DNA of 64,000 bases, taken from assembly GCA_046297835.1 (NCBI GenBank), contig JBKBHI010000008.1, positions 1 through 64,000 of the forward strand, written 5' to 3'. The notes beneath the pieces are model-generated. The model searched no databases, was not told the DNA's origin, and saw only the letters and a list, made by a program, of their open reading frames with translations. Positions 35,121-43,506 of the stretch are shown in pieces. Each line of letters starts with the position of its first letter. The first letter of the stretch is position 1. This stretch comes from CAMAVH01 sp046297835 (GTDB lineage: Bacteria > Pseudomonadota > Alphaproteobacteria > SMXQ01). The translations under genes and the position numbers were made by a program.

Positions 35121-35285
35121 TGATGCCCCCGGTACGGCTAAAAGTACCCTCTACAGTAGGGAAAATGCCATTTTTGCCCAAGCTAAAGTGTTTTCATTGT
35201 TGATAGAAAAAGCTATCAGCGAAAGCTCGATATTGATTAAGCTACTTAACGAATTCGGGAGAGCCCGCGTCGCCAGGAGAGCCGC
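35121..35285. promoter_or_regulatory. AT-rich divergent promoter region between the DUF262 and TauD-type genes
   Basis: Clearly AT-rich compared with flanks. It contains an inverted repeat TGATAG (35201-35206) / CTATCA (35213-35218) around AAAAAG, operator-like in size. The TauD-type gene's AGGAGAG lies at 35275-35281. The right border of the low-GC insert is probably near 35260. Confidence 0.45.
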
Positions 35286-36383
35286 ATGAAGATCGACCCC
35301 GTCCGCAAGCCCAAGCCCGTCGGCGGCAAAGCCGCCTGGCGCGGGCCCGACATCGCCAAGAGCGACGAATGGGTCTACCGCCTCACGCCAAGCGAGCGCG
35401 CGGAGCTGCGGGGCGCGCTCGGGCATTACCTGAAAAGCGGCGTCGACGATCTGCAGGCGACGCAAGCCGATTTTCCGTTGCCGAACCTCGGGCCGAAGCT
35501 GCAGAAGCTGATGCGCGACTGCGACGGCGGGCTCGGCATCCTGCTGGTGCGCGACTGCCCGCTCGAGGATTTGAGCGAGGACCATATTCACCGGATGTAT
35601 TGGGGCATCTCGCTCCATCTCGGCGTCGTGCTGCCGCAATCGGGAAAGGCAGAACTGATCGGCGACATCCGCAACCGCGGCCTGCCCGGCGAGCAGCGCG
35701 GCTATACCGGGGGCCACGCGCAGAAATTCCACACCGACGCCGCCGACATCGTGCTGTTGATGTGCCGCATGCGGGCCAAGGAGGGCGGCGCCAGCCGTCT
35801 CGCCAGCACCGTCGCCATCCACGACCATATGGTCGAGACGCGGCCCGATCTCGCCGCAGCGCTCTATTCGCCGACCGCGACGATGTGGGTCTCGCCCGAT
35901 CCGGTCAGCGGCAAAACCTGGTTCACCGTGCCGTTCTTCGGCTTCCGCGACGAGGGCGACAAGGAGCACTTCGCCTGCCGCTTCAGCTACAACCGCACGC
36001 TGAAAGCCCACACCCTGCCCGACGCGCCGAAACTGACCGACGCGCAGATCGAAGCCATCGAATACGCGTTCGAGACGGGCAACCGGCCGGAATTCTATCT
36101 CGACATGTATTTCGAGCCGGGCGATCTGCAATTCGTGGTCAACCACCAGATCATCCACGGCCGCACCGAGATCATCGACTGGCCGGAGATCGAGCGCAAA
36201 CGCCACGTCATGCGCATGTGGCTGGCGACGCCGACCGGCCGGCCGCTGCCTTACAGCTGGAAGGAGGCTTACACCTCCGTCGAGCCGGCGAGCGTGCGCG
36301 GCGGCGTGCCTTGGTGGTGGTTCACCGAACGGTTCGGCGACTATCGCGCGCGGACGGCCAAAGCGCTGGGCATGACGGCTTAG
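35286..36383 (+). CDS. TauD/TfdA-family dioxygenase
   Basis: A 365-residue Fe(II)/2-oxoglutarate oxygenase. The iron site is H149 and D151 in KFHTDAADI with the distal His in VVNHQIIHGRTE, and the late Arg for 2-oxoglutarate in HVMRMWLATP. The C-terminal extension with PWWWFTERFGDYRARTAKAL is seen in the TauD-like gamma-butyrobetaine/clavaminate group. AGGAGAG precedes the ATG. It follows the cupin/ThDP unit but is cut off from it by the low-GC insert. Substrate unknown. Confidence 0.9.
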   Translation: MKIDPVRKPKPVGGKAAWRGPDIAKSDEWVYRLTPSERAELRGALGHYLKSGVDDLQATQADFPLPNLGPKLQKLMRDCDGGLGILLVRDCPLEDLSEDHIHRMYWGISLHLGVVLPQSGKAELIGDIRNRGLPGEQRGYTGGHAQKFHTDAADIVLLMCRMRAKEGGASRLASTVAIHDHMVETRPDLAAALYSPTATMWVSPDPVSGKTWFTVPFFGFRDEGDKEHFACRFSYNRTLKAHTLPDAPKLTDAQIEAIEYAFETGNRPEFYLDMYFEPGDLQFVVNHQIIHGRTEIIDWPEIERKRHVMRMWLATPTGRPLPYSWKEAYTSVEPASVRGGVPWWWFTERFGDYRARTAKALGMTA

Positions 36384-36420
36384 AAGTTCGCCGACCGACA
36401 GACGCCGCTTCGAATTATAA

Positions 36421-36512
36421 ATCGTCATGCTCGGGCTCGACCCGAGCATCAATTAAGCCGTCGCCTGAGCGCTTGATGGATGGACCCTCGGGTCAAGCCC
36501 GAGGGTGACGAT
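36421..36512. repeat. REP-like double palindrome, copy 2
   Basis: ATCGTCA at the left and TGACGAT at the right (inverted) enclose two palindromes: GCTCGGGCTCGACCCGAGC (36429-36447) and CCCTCGGGTCAAGCCCGAGGG (36485-36505 approx.). The unit shares its repeated TCGGG-T-GACCCGA core with 7764-7850. It lies between the convergent TauD-type and rlmJ genes and may also help to terminate both. Confidence 0.75.
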
Positions 36513-36539
36513 CTTTAAATAAACAGCAAGCCCAACGCC

Positions 36540-37406
36540 CTACTCCCCGACCAGCCAATCGACCCGCCAGCGCAGCGGCGCGGCCGAGAGCGGATCGGCG
36601 CGCAGCACGCGTGCCAGATAGGGCAGCAACGCACGCAATTCCTCGTCGAGCTTCCATGGCGGATTGACCAACACCAGGCCGCAGCCGTTGAAGCGTTCGG
36701 GATCGTCGCCGCCGCGGATCATCAGTTCGGCGACGAGAATCTTGCGCGTACCCGACGCCGCGAGATCGGCATGGAAGGCGTCGACCGGCCGGCGGCCCTT
36801 CACCGGATACCATAGGGCGTAGACGCCCGTGGCGAAGCGGCGATAGGCCGCGATCATGCCCTTAGCCAGCAGGTCGAATTCGTCGCGCCGTTCGAACGGC
36901 GGATCGACGACGACGAGGCCGCGCCGCTCAGCCGGCGGCAGCAGCGCCTTGAGCGCGAGATAGCCGTCCATCGGCTCGACGCGCGTCAGCCGGTCGCCGG
37001 CGAACTCCCTGGCCAAGGTCTTGGCGTCCTCAGGATGCAATTCGCAAGCGGCGAGACGGTCGGTCCCGCGCATGCCGGCGCGCAGGAAGCGCGGCGAGCC
37101 CGGATAGAAGCGCAGGCGTTCGGCGAGCGGACCGGGGCCCGGGTTCATATCGGAGATAGCCGCCAGATACTCGGCCAGCAGCGGCGGCGGCTCCGGCTCG
37201 GCCAGCAGCCGCTGGATGCCGCCGGCCGCCTCACCGGTCTTCAGCGCCTCCTCGGCCTGAAGGTCGTAGCGGCCGATGCCGGCGTGCGTGTCGAGCAGGA
37301 ACAGCGGCGCGTCCTTCGCCGTCAGATGGGCCAGGATGCGGCAGAGCGCGATATGCTTGAAGACGTCGGCGAAATTGCCGGCGTGGTAGATATGGCGGTA
37401 GTTCAT
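36540..37406 (-). CDS. rlmJ: 23S rRNA (adenine-2030-N6)-methyltransferase
   Basis: A 288-residue RlmJ, which methylates A2030 of 23S rRNA. The N-terminus MNYRHIYHAGNFADVFKHIAL is diagnostic. LLDTHAGIGRYDL forms the SAM site and VVVDPPFERRDEF is the catalytic DPPF-type motif. WYPVKGRRPV and a C-terminal LVNPPWKLDEEL are also typical. ATG 37406 is the family start. It is a housekeeping gene, monocistronic here, divergent from the GH17-like gene. Confidence 0.95.
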   Translation of the reverse strand: MNYRHIYHAGNFADVFKHIALCRILAHLTAKDAPLFLLDTHAGIGRYDLQAEEALKTGEAAGGIQRLLAEPEPPPLLAEYLAAISDMNPGPGPLAERLRFYPGSPRFLRAGMRGTDRLAACELHPEDAKTLAREFAGDRLTRVEPMDGYLALKALLPPAERRGLVVVDPPFERRDEFDLLAKGMIAAYRRFATGVYALWYPVKGRRPVDAFHADLAASGTRKILVAELMIRGGDDPERFNGCGLVLVNPPWKLDEELRALLPYLARVLRADPLSAAPLRWRVDWLVGE

Positions 37407-37551
37407 GGCCGCGGACCTTAAACCAAAATCCGAGCTAGGCCAAAACCGGACCGGAGGCTTGTGCGGCTTCGCGCTTTCCCATAGAAGGGAAGGATAAGGT
37501 CTTGAAACCACAGGCGCGGCATTCAAGCGCCGGCATGTCTGGATCCCTCCG

Positions 37552-39243
37552 ATGATTCGCTGGCTCTTCGCCGCCCTCGCCTTGCTCGTGACGGGCGCGG
37601 TGTCTTACACGGGCTGGTGGCTGCACGGCCAGCCGCGCCCCATCGTCGATGTCGGCCATCCCAAGCTCGGCTGCGCCTCCTACGCGCCCTACCGCGAAGG
37701 CCAATCGCCGTTCCAGCGCGGCCTCGTCATCTCGCCGCAGCAGATCGAAGAAGACATGCAGTTGCTGAGCGGCCGCTTCGACTGCGTGCGGACCTATTCG
37801 GTCGGCCAGGGGCTCGACCAAGTGCCGCGCATCGCCCAGAAATACGGCCTAAAAGTGCTGCTCGGCATCTGGATCGGCCGTCCCTCGCCAACCGACCCCA
37901 CCGCCAACGAGAGAGAGATTTCCGTCGCCATCCAGCTCGCCAACGACCCGGCGCTGGCCGGCGCGATCCAGGCGATCATCGTCGGCAACGAAGTGCTGCT
38001 GCGCCGCGAATTCACCGACGCCCAAATGGCCGGCTGGATCGGCCAAGTGCGCGGCAAGGTGCCGGTGCCCGTCACCTACGCCGACGTCTGGGAGTTCTGG
38101 CTGCAATACCCCAAGATGGCTGACGCGGTGGATTACATCACCGTCCACATCCTGCCGTTCTGGGAGGACCATCCGATCGCCGTCGACGGCGCCATCGCCC
38201 ACCTCGGCGACACCCTGGCCAAGATGCGCGCCGCCTTCCCCGGCAAGACGCTGTTCATCGGCGAGACGGGCTGGCCGAGCGCCGGCCGGATGCGCGAGGG
38301 CGCGGCCCCCGGCCCGTTCAACCAGGCGCGCTACATCCGCGAATTCGTGCTCGCGATGGACAAGGAAAGCATCGGCTACAACGTGATCGAAGCCTTCGAC
38401 CAGCCGTGGAAACGCGCGCAGGAAGGCACCGTCGGCGGCAATTGGGGCATCTTCGACGTCCAGCGCCAACAGAAGTTCCCCTTCTCCGGACCCGTGAGCG
38501 AGAACCCCGATTGGCGGACCGAAGCCGCCGTCGCCTTCGCGCTCGCCGGGACGATCCTGCTCGGCCTCTTGCTGCGCGGCCACGCCTTCGGCCCGCTCGG
38601 CTGGCTCGCCGCCGCGGCCGGCGCGCAAATCTCCGGCGCGAGCCTGGTGCGCGGCTGGGTCTATGTGCGCGAGATCAGCTATACCGACGCGGCCTGGGCA
38701 GTCGGCATCTTCACGATTGTCTTGGCCGCCGCCGCCGCCGGCCTGCTCTCCGCCGCCATCGCCGACGCCGCCGCCGGAAGGCCGGCGGGTCGCACGCGCC
38801 CGGCCCATGTCGCCGAAGCGCTTCTGTGGCTGCGCCGGCCCCGCTTCGGCCAGCTCGCCGACCGCGCCCTGGCGCTCGGCCTATTGCAGACCTTCGCCGT
38901 GTTCGGCGCGGCCGCCCTCTCCATGCAGCTGCTGTTCGATCCGCGCTATCGCGACTTCGCCGTGCCGCTCTACCTGATCCCGGCGGTCGGCTTCGTCTGG
39001 CTCAACTGGCTGCAGCGCCGCGCCGAAGGCGGCAACGCCATGGACCTGATGACCGCGCCGGAGCGCCGCGAAGAGCGCTGGCTCGCCGTAATCGGCGCGT
39101 TCTGCGCGGTCGTGACCGCGATGAAGGAAGGGCCGCTGAACGTCGAGGCGATGGGCTGGACGCTGGTCGCCCTGCTCGCCTTCCTGCCCTGGCTGCGGCT
39201 GTCTTGGATCGTCTATCAGTCGCGGCGCAAGCAGCCGACGTGA
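37552..39243 (+). CDS. Membrane-anchored GH17-like beta-1,3-glucan hydrolase/transglycosylase
   Basis: A 563-residue protein. An N-terminal membrane anchor (about 1-24) is followed by a GH17-like domain (about 35-310). The acid/base Glu is in IIVGNEVLLR (E147) and the nucleophile Glu in FIGETGWPS (E238). The C-terminal half has several hydrophobic helices (about 325-350, 380-405, 440-465, 470-490, 515-535). Bacterial relatives act on beta-1,3-glucans, often with glycosyltransferases that make cyclic or extracellular glucans; none is adjacent here. The start has only a weak ribosome-binding site. It converges with a small membrane protein gene two bases away. Confidence 0.85.
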   Translation: MIRWLFAALALLVTGAVSYTGWWLHGQPRPIVDVGHPKLGCASYAPYREGQSPFQRGLVISPQQIEEDMQLLSGRFDCVRTYSVGQGLDQVPRIAQKYGLKVLLGIWIGRPSPTDPTANEREISVAIQLANDPALAGAIQAIIVGNEVLLRREFTDAQMAGWIGQVRGKVPVPVTYADVWEFWLQYPKMADAVDYITVHILPFWEDHPIAVDGAIAHLGDTLAKMRAAFPGKTLFIGETGWPSAGRMREGAAPGPFNQARYIREFVLAMDKESIGYNVIEAFDQPWKRAQEGTVGGNWGIFDVQRQQKFPFSGPVSENPDWRTEAAVAFALAGTILLGLLLRGHAFGPLGWLAAAAGAQISGASLVRGWVYVREISYTDAAWAVGIFTIVLAAAAAGLLSAAIADAAAGRPAGRTRPAHVAEALLWLRRPRFGQLADRALALGLLQTFAVFGAAALSMQLLFDPRYRDFAVPLYLIPAVGFVWLNWLQRRAEGGNAMDLMTAPERREERWLAVIGAFCAVVTAMKEGPLNVEAMGWTLVALLAFLPWLRLSWIVYQSRRKQPT

Positions 39244-39244
39244 C

Positions 39245-39640
39245 TCACGCGCCGCGCTCGTCGCGCAGCAAGCGCAGCATCGCCAGCAGCACCGCCGGCA
39301 CCGCTTCGTCGGCGCTGTAAAGCACCACGGCCGGCGCGCCGAGCAGCAACGCAACCGCCGCGATGAAACGGCTGCCGCGCTGGCGATAGAGCAGCAGCGA
39401 CAGCGCGGCGCCGGCGAGGCTCGCGATGCCGACGACGTCGCTGTAGAACAATTCGATGACGAAATGGCGGGCCGCGCACCAGACGGGCGGCACGGCGACG
39501 TCGCACTGCAAGGCGACCGGCCGCCATTCGACCACGAGGTAGCGGAAAGCGACGGCGATCAGGCAGAGCGCGACAGCCGCGGCGAACAGACGCCAGGTCG
39601 AGCGGCCGATGGGAGTTACGGCTCCGACACCAAGGCTCAT
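39245..39640 (-). CDS. Small membrane protein of unknown function
   Basis: 131 residues, with hydrophobic segments at about 16-34, 62-80 and 88-118 (WRLFAAAVALCLIAVAFRYL, then VVGIASLAGAALSLLLY and IAAVALLLGAPAVVLY). GAGGAAAG lies before ATG 39640. I do not recognise the family. It converges with the GH17-like gene and has no operon partner. Confidence 0.7.
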   Translation of the reverse strand: MSLGVGAVTPIGRSTWRLFAAAVALCLIAVAFRYLVVEWRPVALQCDVAVPPVWCAARHFVIELFYSDVVGIASLAGAALSLLLYRQRGSRFIAAVALLLGAPAVVLYSADEAVPAVLLAMLRLLRDERGA

Positions 39641-39985
39641 CGCGCTTTCCTCATGTCCCGCATGCCACCGAGTTTCCCGCAAGTGATCGGCGCACGCCGC
39701 GCCGATCACGCTGCATAGCATCGGCGCGCGATGGCGGCAAAGCGCGATTTCATTGGCGGCGCGTCATTTCTCACCGTTCGGTAACGAGGCGACGGCATCG
39801 CGCCGCGTTCACGCGCTCGTGCAAGCAGCGTGACCGCATGATCGCGCCCAGTTGAGCGCAAGGTGAAGATAGGTGATTTCGATTAGTGACCGAGGGGACC
39901 CATCTCTTCGTCACACGACGCCGCTGGCCGAATGGTTCGGGCAGGACGCCGCGCTCGAAGACCGAATAACCGAAAGGACATCGTC
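39641..39985. other. 345-base intergenic region
   Basis: It lies between the divergent small membrane protein gene and a small secreted protein gene. I see no coding frame with a ribosome-binding site, no long palindrome and no RNA gene. It presumably holds both promoters. Confidence 0.4.
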
Positions 39986-40240
39986 ATGCGTACCATCTTC
40001 ACCAGCGCCATCGCCGCCCTCGCCCTGAGCGCCAGCCTCGCCGGCGCGGCCTCCGCCGCGCCCAACACCGATAGCGGCCAGGCGCTGCCGAACGGCCAGA
40101 TCTTCACGCAACAGGCCGCCACGCAGGCCCTGTCGGACAAGGGCGGCAGCCAGGCCGACACTTTGGCCCTGGCCAACGTGATCGTCTCGCGGGACAGCGC
40201 CAGCTCGCAAATCCTCGCGGAACTGCCGGATCAAAACTAG
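39986..40240 (+). CDS. Small secreted protein of unknown function
   Basis: 84 residues with a clear Sec signal (1 to about 24, MRTIFTSAIAALALSASLAG then AASAAPN). The mature part is polar (DSGQALPNGQIFTQQAATQALSDKGGSQADTL) with no Cys. AAAGGACA precedes the ATG and a strong terminator follows, so it is a single-gene unit. Short exported proteins of this kind are frequent and uncharacterised; I assign no function. Confidence 0.75.
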   Translation: MRTIFTSAIAALALSASLAGAASAAPNTDSGQALPNGQIFTQQAATQALSDKGGSQADTLALANVIVSRDSASSQILAELPDQN

Positions 40241-40272
40241 CGGCTTCGCGCCACCGGATGATCCCGACACGC

Positions 40273-40312
40273 AACGGCCCGCCCGGTTTCCCGGACGGGC
40301 CGTTGGCGTTTG
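40273..40312 (+). terminator. Terminator after the small secreted protein
   Basis: AACGGCCCG (40273-40281) and CGGGCCGTT (40296-40304), extended by CCGG/CCGG around TTT. GGCGTTTGGG follows, so the T-run is weak. The convergent hydrolase gene ends at 40325 and may use it too. Confidence 0.7.
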
Positions 40313-40324
40313 GGTGCCGACAGG

Positions 40325-41692
40325 TCAGACCAAGTAGAAACCGCCGAGGATAGCGTCGTGATAGAGCTGCGCCGCCGGCGGCGCGATGCCGAACGGCAAA
40401 TCCTTCTCCGGCTTGGTGTAGGTGTGCACGCCCGCGCCGAAACGCGTGACGGCGGTTTTCGGCGCCGGGCTCATGGCCGCGAACATCGGCAGAATCACTT
40501 CCTTATAGACTTCCGGATTGTGGTCGCGGCTGTCCTTGGCGAGGCCAAACAGATAAGGCGGCACCGGCTTGACGCCCGGCCCCTTCAGCTCGCGCGTGAA
40601 GCCGATGTAATGCGCGACCAATTCCTCGGTCTGGTCGGGCCCGTAATTGAGCCGCTTGGCCGAAACGCGCGCCGCCTCTTCGAGCGCGCCGACGATATTG
40701 TGCGTCACCATATATTCGGCCTTGAACTGCGGCCGCAGCTTGGCGACGTCCCACGCCTCGAAGATCTCCTCCATCAGCCAGGGCAAACGCATGAGCGCCT
40801 GCGGGCCTTCCTGTCCGAGCGCCTCGGGGCCGCGATAGCGCGCCAGATCGCGCCAGGTGCGGATGTAGAGATCGTTGAACGGATCCTTCCAGCTATCGCC
40901 GGTCTTGGCGACGCGCTCGAAGCCGTCGATCTTGCCGACATGGCCGCCCCAGATGTGCTTGCGCTCGTTGATATAGCCGAAGGTCGAGTTTTCGATGGCG
41001 AGCACGCCGGCGATGTTCGGCACGCGCTGCGTCAGCATCGAGACGTAAGGCCCGCCGGTCGAATGGCCGTGCACGTAGATCGAGAACTCGCCTTCGGGAA
41101 ACTGGCGGCGGCAAGCGGCTTTCATGCCCTCCTCGAAGGCGATGGGCCAAGCGGCCATGCGGTAATAGAAGCGTGTGCCCGGCTTGGCGCGCGCCGACGT
41201 GCGCGTGCCGTATTTCATCTTCTTGCCTTCGTCCTTGACGATGTCGTACTGGTCGCGCGTGACGTATTCGCCTTTGACCCACATGGGCGTGCGGACGCTG
41301 CCGTCGTCGTTGATCGTGTCGCCCGGCCAATTGCGGCTCGGATCGTCGAGATAGGTGCGCCCCGGATAGGTCATCACCACGACTTTGAAGCCGAACTTCT
41401 CGGCGAACAGCCGCGAGAACCGCTCCATGGATTTCGCGTCGCCGGCGCCGCCGTGCAGCAGGAAGACGCCGACCTTCTTGCCGTCAGCGCCCTTCGTGAT
41501 CGGGCCTTCCGGCGTATAGATGTCGGTGCCGATGTCCCACTCCATGCCGAGCGCCTCGACGCGGAAGATATCCTCCGTCACCTTGACCGGCAGTGACGGG
41601 CGAGCCAGCGCCGCGTCGTTCATGGCGATGACCTGCTCGCGCGACAATTGCGCCGGCGGCATCCAGCCCGCGCTGCTGAGATTGGTGGCCAT
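40325..41692 (-). CDS. Alpha/beta-hydrolase family protein
   Basis: A 455-residue alpha/beta-hydrolase. FLLHGGAGDAKSMERFSRLFAEK forms the oxyanion region; the nucleophile elbow is IYVHGHSTGGPYV, and a late GVHTYTK could supply the His. There is no signal peptide. It is the last gene of a three-gene operon with the deacetylase-like and SDR genes (24 bases after the SDR stop). It may be an esterase or C-C/amide hydrolase; substrate unknown. Confidence 0.8.
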   Translation of the reverse strand: MATNLSSAGWMPPAQLSREQVIAMNDAALARPSLPVKVTEDIFRVEALGMEWDIGTDIYTPEGPITKGADGKKVGVFLLHGGAGDAKSMERFSRLFAEKFGFKVVVMTYPGRTYLDDPSRNWPGDTINDDGSVRTPMWVKGEYVTRDQYDIVKDEGKKMKYGTRTSARAKPGTRFYYRMAAWPIAFEEGMKAACRRQFPEGEFSIYVHGHSTGGPYVSMLTQRVPNIAGVLAIENSTFGYINERKHIWGGHVGKIDGFERVAKTGDSWKDPFNDLYIRTWRDLARYRGPEALGQEGPQALMRLPWLMEEIFEAWDVAKLRPQFKAEYMVTHNIVGALEEAARVSAKRLNYGPDQTEELVAHYIGFTRELKGPGVKPVPPYLFGLAKDSRDHNPEVYKEVILPMFAAMSPAPKTAVTRFGAGVHTYTKPEKDLPFGIAPPAAQLYHDAILGGFYLV

Positions 41693-41715
41693 GCGGTTCT
41701 CCTATCCTGCGAAAA

Positions 41716-42456
41716 TCAATGGAGCGCGACGCCGCCCGAGACGTCGAGGCAGCTTCCGGTGATGTGGCTCGCCTTCTCCGACAGGAGGAAGGCGACGGCT
41801 TCGCCGATATCTTTCGGCTCGGTATGGGTGCCGAGCGGCGAGCGGCTCGGCTTGACGTGATCGCCCACCTTCCAGCGCGCCGGCGTGTCGCCGGGCGCGA
41901 CGGTGTTGACGCGAATGCCGTGCTTGCCGACTTCCTGGGCGAGCGACTGGCTGAAGACAATGGTCGCCGCCTTGCAGCCGGAATAGACGGCGGCGCGCGG
42001 GCCGCCTTGCAAGCCGCGGCGCGCCGTGATGCTGACGATGCCGCCCTTCTTCGCCGGGATCATGTGCTTGAGCGCGGCGTTGGTGACGTTCAACAGGCCG
42101 ATCAGGTTGATCGACACCATCCTGTTCCACCATTCGGGCGGCGCGTCGGCGAAATCGTGCTGGGGAATGCCGATGCCGCGCCCGCCGCCGGCCAGATTGA
42201 CCAGCGCGTCGATGCCGCCGAACGTCGCGGCGGTCTCGTCGACGACGCGCGTCACCTCGGCCATGTCGGTGACGTCGAGCTTGGCGACCGTAAGCTTGGG
42301 CGCGTTGCCCGCTTTGCCGGCGAACTTGTCGGCGACCATCTGGGCCGTGTCGGTCTTGATGTCGGAAATCACGACATCCCAACCGTCGCGCGCCAGCACG
42401 CCGGCGATCCCTTCGCCGATCAGGCTGGCGCCGCCGGTGATGAAAGCGACCGGCAT
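41716..42456 (-). CDS. Short-chain dehydrogenase/reductase
   Basis: A 246-residue SDR. It has TGGASLIGEGIAGVL for the NAD(P) binding loop, NLAGG in place of NNAG, and the catalytic YSGCK (Y-x3-K) after SITARRG, where the usual catalytic Ser lies earlier. Its ATG overlaps the TGA of the deacetylase-like gene, so the two are coupled. It acts on a hydroxyl or keto group of an unknown metabolite. Confidence 0.9.
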   Translation of the reverse strand: MPVAFITGGASLIGEGIAGVLARDGWDVVISDIKTDTAQMVADKFAGKAGNAPKLTVAKLDVTDMAEVTRVVDETAATFGGIDALVNLAGGGRGIGIPQHDFADAPPEWWNRMVSINLIGLLNVTNAALKHMIPAKKGGIVSITARRGLQGGPRAAVYSGCKAATIVFSQSLAQEVGKHGIRVNTVAPGDTPARWKVGDHVKPSRSPLGTHTEPKDIGEAVAFLLSEKASHITGSCLDVSGGVALH

Positions 42457-43328
42457 CAGTCGAGCGGCCGATAAGGCTCGGCCTTCTTGCTGACCTTCAG
42501 CAAGTAGTCGGCCATCTCGCCGCGCGTCGGCTGCCAGATCTCGTCGCCGAACTGGGCGATGTATTGCATCATCCGCTCGTAAGCCATGGCGAAATTGGGC
42601 CGCCCGGACAGTTCGGCATGGACGATGACGTCCACCAGCCCCGGCCGGCCGCGCAGCGCCTCCTGGCGAATGTAGTCGAAAGATTCCTTGAAGCTGTTGA
42701 AGTAGTTTTCCGCCGTGCCGGCGCCGCCGGACCAGGCGCGCCAATCGTTGGCGTAGTTCAGCTTAGGAATGCAGACGATCTTCTTGCCCTTCACGCTCGC
42801 GACGTAGGGCACGTCGTCGTCGAACACGTCGCCGAACCATTTAAAGCCTTCTTCGGCGAGGATGCCGAGCGTCTCGGGCGTGTGCAGATTGCCCGGGCCG
42901 GCCCAGCCGATCGGCCGCTTGCCGGTGCAATCCTTGATCACTTTGACGCATTCGCGGATTTCGGCGCGCTGCTCGTCAGGCGTGAGATCGGTGATGTGAT
43001 GGTCGTTGGTCATGCCGTGACAGCAAATCTCGTGGCCATCCTCGAACAAGGCTTTGATGCTCTCGGGCCACTTCTGCACCGTCAGGCCGTTGGGCCCGAT
43101 GATCGCCTTGATCTTGTTGCGCTGGAAAATATCGCGCAAACGCCAGATGCCGACCGCGCCGCCGTAGTTGGCATGCGACAAGGAGGCCAGATTGACCGGT
43201 ATCTTGCTGGTCTTCTTGAAGCGCCCGCTATTGCGGAACGCTTCATAGGCGACGCGAAAGGTAACGCAGACCAGCTCTCCGCCCGGCCATTTCAATGTGG
43301 CGTTCGGCCACTGGACTCCGCGATGCAT
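42456..43328 (-). CDS. Polysaccharide deacetylase-family protein (PuuE-like allantoinase group)
   Basis: A 290-residue NodB-homology-type protein with the layout of PuuE-like cofactor-free allantoinases and related amidohydrolases. It shows VCVTFRVAYEAF, the GHEICCHGMTNDHH metal/His block and RPIGWAGPGNLHTPETL, and has no signal peptide. Such cytoplasmic members act on small cyclic amides rather than sugars. It heads an operon with an SDR and a hydrolase, divergent from a solute-binding protein and kinase. The usual early Asp-Asp pair of NodB is not evident, so a metal-independent mechanism is possible. Confidence 0.8.
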   Translation of the reverse strand: MHRGVQWPNATLKWPGGELVCVTFRVAYEAFRNSGRFKKTSKIPVNLASLSHANYGGAVGIWRLRDIFQRNKIKAIIGPNGLTVQKWPESIKALFEDGHEICCHGMTNDHHITDLTPDEQRAEIRECVKVIKDCTGKRPIGWAGPGNLHTPETLGILAEEGFKWFGDVFDDDVPYVASVKGKKIVCIPKLNYANDWRAWSGGAGTAENYFNSFKESFDYIRQEALRGRPGLVDVIVHAELSGRPNFAMAYERMMQYIAQFGDEIWQPTRGEMADYLLKVSKKAEPYRPLD

Positions 43329-43506
43329 GACGCTCTCCCCAATCTCGACTCTGTGATTTCGCGCGACAGATCAGGTCGGCCGCCACATGCGACGCCAGAC
43401 CGTTTCCATTCGCCGGACTTGCCGCTATCATCCTGCAAGTGTCGGCCTTTTCAACTGGAATTCGGACACTCCGGTCGAACGGGACAGACGGATCAGGGGG
43501 TGTTTC
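43329..43506. promoter_or_regulatory. Divergent promoter region, deacetylase-like operon versus SBP-kinase pair
   Basis: 178 bases between two divergent starts (43328 minus, 43507 plus). AGGGGG at 43495-43500 serves the plus-strand ATG. I see no convincing long palindrome. Confidence 0.4.
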
